Both the position numbers and the translations under genes were made by a program. Shown here piece by piece: positions 60,448-64,000 of a DNA stretch of 64,000 nucleotides. How positions within the stretch are numbered: the first letter of the stretch is position 1; each line of letters starts with the position of its first letter. The notes below the pieces were generated by a model, which had not been told where the DNA came from, made no database searches, and was given only the letters and a program-made list of their open reading frames with translations. Origin of the DNA: a bacterium (GTDB lineage Bacteria > Electryoneota > RPQS01); NCBI GenBank assembly GCA_023382385.1, contig JAHDVH010000001.1, forward strand, positions 365,511-429,510, given 5' to 3'.

Positions 60448-62361
60448 CTAATGCGTCGTGCGATTTCTAATCTCGGTGAGCAGTCGCGAGGCTGTCTCTT
60501 CTACAGACAGTCCTCCGAGGTCGCCTTCCTTGCGGCGACGGAGAGAGACTTGCTCGTTTTCAACTTCCTTCGGGCCGATGACGGCCATGTAAGGTATCTT
60601 GCTCAATTCGCCGTCGCGAATCTTGAAGCCCAGCTTTTCGTTGCGGTCGTCAAGCTTTGCGCGAATGCCGCGCGATACAAGCTCGTCGGTCACCTTCACC
60701 GCGTAATCCAGAGTACGATCGGATACCGGCAGGATCCGGATCTGCTCAGGAGACAGCCACAGCGGCAGGTCTCCTGCATAGTGCTCGACCAGAATACCGA
60801 TGAAGCGCTCCATCGATCCCAGCAGTGCGCGGTGAATCATCACCGGAGTATGCCGTCCGCCATCCGATCCCACGTATTCGAGGCCGAAGCGGTCCGGCAT
60901 CGAGAAGTCACATTGCACGGTTCCGCACTGCCACGTTCTGCCGATCGCGTCCTTGATGTGGAAATCGATTTTCGGGCCGTAGAATGCACCGTCGCCGGGA
61001 TTGAGTTGAAACTCGACACCGAGAGTCTTCAGTGCATTCTCCAGCGCGGTTTCCGCTTTGTCCCACACATCATCAGAACCTACCCGTGATTCGGGACGCG
61101 TCGAGAGTTCGACGCGATACTCTTCGAAACCGAAATCGCGGTACATGTCAAAGATAAACCTGACGACTTTCGCGACTTCCTCTTCGATCTGATCGGTCGT
61201 CACGAAAATATGCGCGTCATCTTGAGTAAAGACCCTGACACGGAACAAGCCGTGCAGCACACCGCTCTTTTCAAAGCGGTGAACCGTCCCGAGTTCGCAG
61301 AGCTTCAAGGGCAAGTCGCGGTAGGACACTTGATGCGTACCGTAGACCAGACAGTGTCCGGGGCAGTTCATCGGCTTTAGCGCGTAGGACTGCTCATCCA
61401 CGACCGTGAAGTACATATTCTCTTTGTAATGGTCGTAGTGCCCGGACTTTCGCCAGAGCTCTTCGTTCATCACAAAGGGCGTACGAATCTCCCTATATCC
61501 CGCAGCGGCATGCTTGGCGCGCCAATAGCGCGTAATCTCATCCCAGATGATTTGGCCGCGCGGGTGAAAGAACACAGCTCCCGGCGATTCATTGTGGAAG
61601 CTGAAGAGGTCAAGCTGCTTACCAAGCTTGCGATGATCGCGCTTGGCCGCTTCTTCCAGACGATGAAGATGCTCTTCGAGCAATTCTTTGCTCGGATAGG
61701 CGGTCGCGTAGAGCCGCTGGAGCATCTTATTCTTCTCGTCACCTCGCCAGTAGGCGCCGGCCACGGAAAGAATCTTGAAATGCTTAATCCGGCTTGTGCG
61801 GTCGAGGTGCGGCCCGCGGCAGAGGTCGACAAAGTTACCCTGCTCGTAGACAGTCAGCCCTTCTTCAAGGCCGTCAATCAGTTCAAGTTTGTAGCCCTCA
61901 CCCATCCCCCGGAAGAGCGAGACAGCGTCAGCTTCGCTTAAGTCCTTGCGAACCAGCGGTAAGTTCCGCTTGGCGATTTCGCGCATCTTTTCTTCGATGA
62001 CAGGAAAGTCTTCCTGAGTGAAGACGTGCGGGGAATCGATGTCATAGTAGAAGCCATCTGCTATGGGAGGGCCGATTGCCAATTGTGACTCGGGCCACAG
62101 CTCTTTGATGGCATGTGCCATAAGATGCGCCGCCGAGTGCCAGTAGACGAACTTGCCTTCAGGGTGCTCGAAGGTGACAAATTTCAGTTTGCCGCCATGT
62201 TCGAGCGGGCGGTGCAAGTCCCAGATATCTTTGTCAACGACGGCGGCCAAGACTCCCTGCGCGCCGACTTCCTGCCCATCGGGAAGGAGGTCTATCGGCT
62301 TGGCGCCGCTCTGGGCCTTGACGGCTTTGCCGTCGATTAGTTCGAGCAAAAGTTCGGACAT
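60448..62361 (-). CDS. thrS: Threonyl-tRNA synthetase
   Basis: The 637-residue class II synthetase has a TGS domain (1-65), the SAD editing domain (about 68-225, with HSAAHLMAHAIKELWP zinc/His segment), the catalytic core with KPMNCPGHCLVYG (zinc-binding Cys at about 335) and RFEKSGVLHGLFRVR (motif 2), MIHRALLGSMERF (motif 3), and the anticodon-binding domain (from about 540). Length is normal. It heads infC-rpmI-rplT-pheST, a common order. A 142-base leader lies between tRNA-Val and its ATG; I see no clear promoter or terminator, so readthrough from the tRNAs is possible. Confidence 0.97.
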   Translation of the reverse strand: MSELLLELIDGKAVKAQSGAKPIDLLPDGQEVGAQGVLAAVVDKDIWDLHRPLEHGGKLKFVTFEHPEGKFVYWHSAAHLMAHAIKELWPESQLAIGPPIADGFYYDIDSPHVFTQEDFPVIEEKMREIAKRNLPLVRKDLSEADAVSLFRGMGEGYKLELIDGLEEGLTVYEQGNFVDLCRGPHLDRTSRIKHFKILSVAGAYWRGDEKNKMLQRLYATAYPSKELLEEHLHRLEEAAKRDHRKLGKQLDLFSFHNESPGAVFFHPRGQIIWDEITRYWRAKHAAAGYREIRTPFVMNEELWRKSGHYDHYKENMYFTVVDEQSYALKPMNCPGHCLVYGTHQVSYRDLPLKLCELGTVHRFEKSGVLHGLFRVRVFTQDDAHIFVTTDQIEEEVAKVVRFIFDMYRDFGFEEYRVELSTRPESRVGSDDVWDKAETALENALKTLGVEFQLNPGDGAFYGPKIDFHIKDAIGRTWQCGTVQCDFSMPDRFGLEYVGSDGGRHTPVMIHRALLGSMERFIGILVEHYAGDLPLWLSPEQIRILPVSDRTLDYAVKVTDELVSRGIRAKLDDRNEKLGFKIRDGELSKIPYMAVIGPKEVENEQVSLRRRKEGDLGGLSVEETASRLLTEIRNRTTH

Positions 62362-62503
62362 GTGAGTACCTCTACGAACGGTAACTACAGTTAACCCAGT
62401 TTACAAATGACTGCATGCGACAACCCAATGAAACGAAACGCAAAGCAACAAGACAGAACTTCATTCAGCGTCACCATTGGGTCCAGCGTCCACGCTGGGT
62501 AGT

Positions 62504-62577
62504 GGGCGATACTAGATTCGAACTAGTGACCTCTTGCATGTCACGCAAGCGCTCTAACCAACTGAGCTAATCGCCCA
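62504..62577 (-). tRNA. tRNA-Val (anticodon GAC)
   Basis: A full 74-base cloverleaf: acceptor GGGCGAT with ATCGCCC, D-arm GCTC/GAGC, anticodon stem CTTGC/GCAAG with loop GTGACAT (anticodon GAC), T-loop TTCGAAT, discriminator A. CCA is not encoded. It is the last tRNA of the five-gene cluster. Confidence 0.96.
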
Positions 62578-62664
62578 AAAACAAATCAACCGGCAGAAGC
62601 CGGTACGCGCGACCGCAAGGGCAGACGAAGCAGGCGGCAGTAAGATCGCGACTGACGGCTATTG

Positions 62665-62750
62665 TGCCGGGAGCCGGACTCGAACCGGCACGGGAATTTT
62701 GTTCCCTGGGGATTTTAAGTCCCCTGTGTCTACCATTTCACCATCCCGGC
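62665..62750 (-). tRNA. tRNA-Leu (anticodon TAA)
   Basis: An 86-base cloverleaf with a long variable arm: acceptor GCCGGGA with TCCCGGC, anticodon stem GGGGA/TCCCC with loop CTTAAAA (anticodon TAA), T-arm GCCGG/CCGGC. CCA is not encoded. Confidence 0.96.
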
Positions 62751-62783
62751 CAACAGGAGTATGTTCGCGGAACGGATGCGGCT

Positions 62784-62858
62784 TGGAGGCGCCGAGCGGA
62801 TTCGAACCGCTGAATAGAGGTTTTGCAGACCTCCGCCTTACCACTTGGCTACGGCGCC
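62784..62858 (-). tRNA. tRNA-Cys (anticodon GCA), CCA encoded
   Basis: A 75-base gene with acceptor GGCGCCG with CGGCGCC, anticodon stem GAGGT/ACCTC with loop CTGCAAA (anticodon GCA), T-arm AGCGG/CCGCT, discriminator T then CCA in the DNA. Confidence 0.95.
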
Positions 62859-62942
62859 GTGCAGGACATCAGGCGGAGTTCGCACAGAGAGACGCCTTGC
62901 GAAGCCTAACCTTATTCCACGGCAAGGCCAACTTCCTGCGGT

Positions 62943-63017
<75 letters not shown>

Positions 63018-63049
63018 GAGAAAGAACCCAATACCAAACCGGGATCGTC

Positions 63050-63125
<76 letters not shown>

Positions 63126-63147
63126 TCGGCAATGTGCGCGAACCCGA

Positions 63148-63176
63148 AATATACGCAACAGCCCTCAGTCTGTCAA
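63148..63176 (-). promoter_or_regulatory. Consensus promoter of the five-tRNA cluster
   Basis: On the minus strand TTGACA (63176-63171), 17 bases, TATATT (63153-63148), followed by a short G/C-rich discriminator (TCGGG). Start expected near 63141. Confidence 0.9.
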
Positions 63177-63262
63177 GCGATTTGGGAAGAGATGCTGCCC
63201 AATGTCTTCAGATTGATTTGTCACTTATGTTAATATTTACAGTATCTTACAATGGGCTTGAG

Positions 63263-63300
63263 CAAAAAGAAGAGGCCGCGCCGTTTCTCGGCGCGGCCTC
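63263..63300 (-). terminator. Rho-independent terminator after the Cys-rich repeat gene
   Basis: A perfect 12-base-pair stem (GAGGCCGCGCCG with CGGCGCGGCCTC) with a five-base loop, followed by TTCTTTTT on the minus strand. It lies 23 bases after the stop at 63324. Confidence 0.92.
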
Positions 63301-63323
63301 CGAAATATGCAACAATTCTGGGA

Positions 63324-64000
63324 TTACAGGCCCATGTAGTTGTGCGCACAGCCTTCGCCGCAGAAGTAGGTCTTCTGACCGTCAACCACAACTGCCGGCG
63401 TAGCAGCGGTCACTTCAAAGCTGTGACCGGACATATTGCAGGTAGCAATCTTCTTGCCGCCTTCCGTCTTCACATTGGACTCCAACGTAGCCAGCTGAGC
63501 AGTCTCGTGAACGTAGCTGTCGGCCTTTGAAGCCATCGTCTGGCTGCACTTGATCGCGCACTCGTCATCCGCGAAGTAGAAACGAGCATTGCCCACCTGC
63601 GTATACGGAGTCTTGTCGGTCACGACAAACTTCTTGCCATCCGACACGGCGTACATCGTGCCATTTTCAATCTTGTAGACATTAGCATTGAAGTAGCCCT
63701 TATCGCCGCACGCCTTCTTGGCCGCGCTCGACGCACAAGTCTCGTTGGAAGCCATAGATGCGCTTGCACCCTTGCTCATGCAGCACGCGCCGCCCGATGC
63801 CTTGCTGGCATTCGTAGACGAGCAGGACGAACCGGACGCCATTGAGGCGCTCTTGCTCATCGTCGAGCACATCGCCGGGTCACAGGCACCGGCCGAAGCA
63901 TTCTTGGCCGAAGCGCTCTTGCTCATCGTCGAGCACATCGCCGGATCACAGGCACCGGCCGAAGCATTCTTGGCCGAAGCGCTCTTGCTCATCGTCGAGC
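63324..64000 (-). CDS. Cys-rich tandem-repeat protein with YHS-like metal-binding domains, 5' end outside window
   Basis: At least 225 residues are visible and the frame is still open at the window edge. The N-terminal visible part is a 22-residue repeat (MSKSASAKNASAGACDPAMC then ST), two full copies and the end of a third, then degenerate Ser/Ala/Cys-rich copies. The C-terminal half (about 95-222 from the first visible Met) has two domains that resemble YHS metal-binding modules: ARFYFADDECAIKCSQ and GHSFEVTAATPAVVVDGQKT with TYFCGEGCAHNY. Many Cys pairs suggest metal or redox binding. A start, signal peptide or lipobox would be outside the window. Family assignment of the domains is tentative. 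Confidence 0.65.
   Translation of the reverse strand, partial: STMSKSASAKNASAGACDPAMCSTMSKSASAKNASAGACDPAMCSTMSKSASMASGSSCSSTNASKASGGACCMSKGASASMASNETCASSAAKKACGDKGYFNANVYKIENGTMYAVSDGKKFVVTDKTPYTQVGNARFYFADDECAIKCSQTMASKADSYVHETAQLATLESNVKTEGGKKIATCNMSGHSFEVTAATPAVVVDGQKTYFCGEGCAHNYMGL
63848..64000 (-). repeat. 66-base tandem repeat, 2.3 copies
   Basis: Two complete 66-base units (63848-63913 and 63914-63979) differ at one base, and a third begins at 63980 and meets the window end. Each codes for one 22-residue protein repeat. Near identity implies recent duplication or gene conversion; copy number may continue outside the window. Confidence 0.9.

Overview
The window reads as a chromosomal segment of a Gram-negative (diderm) bacterium of about 50% GC. 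It encodes lipid A synthesis (lpxD, an lpxC/fabZ fusion, lpxA), an outer-membrane assembly set (BamA, a Skp/OmpH chaperone, a TamB-like protein) and two predicted lipoproteins. The LpxC-FabZ fusion is best known from Bacteroidetes and related FCB-type phyla, but the promoters seen here are of the classical TTGACA-N17-TATATT kind, not the Bacteroidetes -33/-7 kind. I therefore infer an FCB-related or candidate phylum and cannot name a genus. There are no phage, transposon, CRISPR or rRNA sequences. This is a dense housekeeping region, almost all on the minus strand.

Layout, read in the direction of transcription (high to low coordinates). At 63324-64000 a Cys-rich repeat protein enters from outside the window and ends at a strong terminator. 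A consensus promoter then drives five tRNAs (Ala, Gly, Cys, Leu, Val), apparently followed by thrS-infC-rpmI-rplT-pheS-pheT, a ZapB-like coiled-coil gene and zapA. A structured RNA that I read as 6S RNA lies between zapA and rny (54788-55004), followed by ymdB-type phosphoesterase and amidohydrolase genes. A plus-strand sugar-nucleotide epimerase converges on the amidohydrolase. A tRNA with anticodon CAT has its own promoter and terminator. From 49489 to 31924 runs a long same-strand block: methyltransferase, tilS, hpt, ftsH, PEGA protein, folE, folP, rimI, accD, surE, guaA, glmS, an LpoA-like TPR protein, uppP, a glutamine amidotransferase, holA, an ECF sigma factor and its presumed anti-sigma factor.

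The central region (28-32 kb) holds short transcription units with good promoters: a lipoprotein, a small zinc-ribbon protein plus rdgB, a plus-strand outer-membrane protein, and an orphan plus-strand promoter that may make a small RNA. A cysteine desulfurase gene then leads through a membrane-anchored hydrolase-like gene to mnmA, panB, panC and a GlmU-like nucleotidyltransferase. A secreted unknown protein has its own promoter and terminator. From 21730 to the left edge lies one apparent superoperon: rsfS, argS, a PfkB kinase, mtnA, a TPR protein, uppS, a short FAD-binding protein, tamB, bamA, skp, lpxD, lpxC/fabZ, lpxA, a lipoate ligase, dxr, rseP, a TPR lipoprotein-associated gene and a lipoprotein cut by the window edge. 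Together these supply isoprenoid precursor (dxr), undecaprenyl carrier (uppS, uppP), amino-sugar (glmS), lipid A and outer-membrane protein assembly.

The observations most worth a second look are the 6S RNA candidate, a divergent promoter pair that would give two leaderless mRNAs, rdgB with no usual start codon, infC starting at CTG, an orphan promoter with a hairpin transcript, ArgRS with a degenerate HIGH motif, and RsfS with a histone-H1-like tail. I did not find a clearly new multi-gene system.
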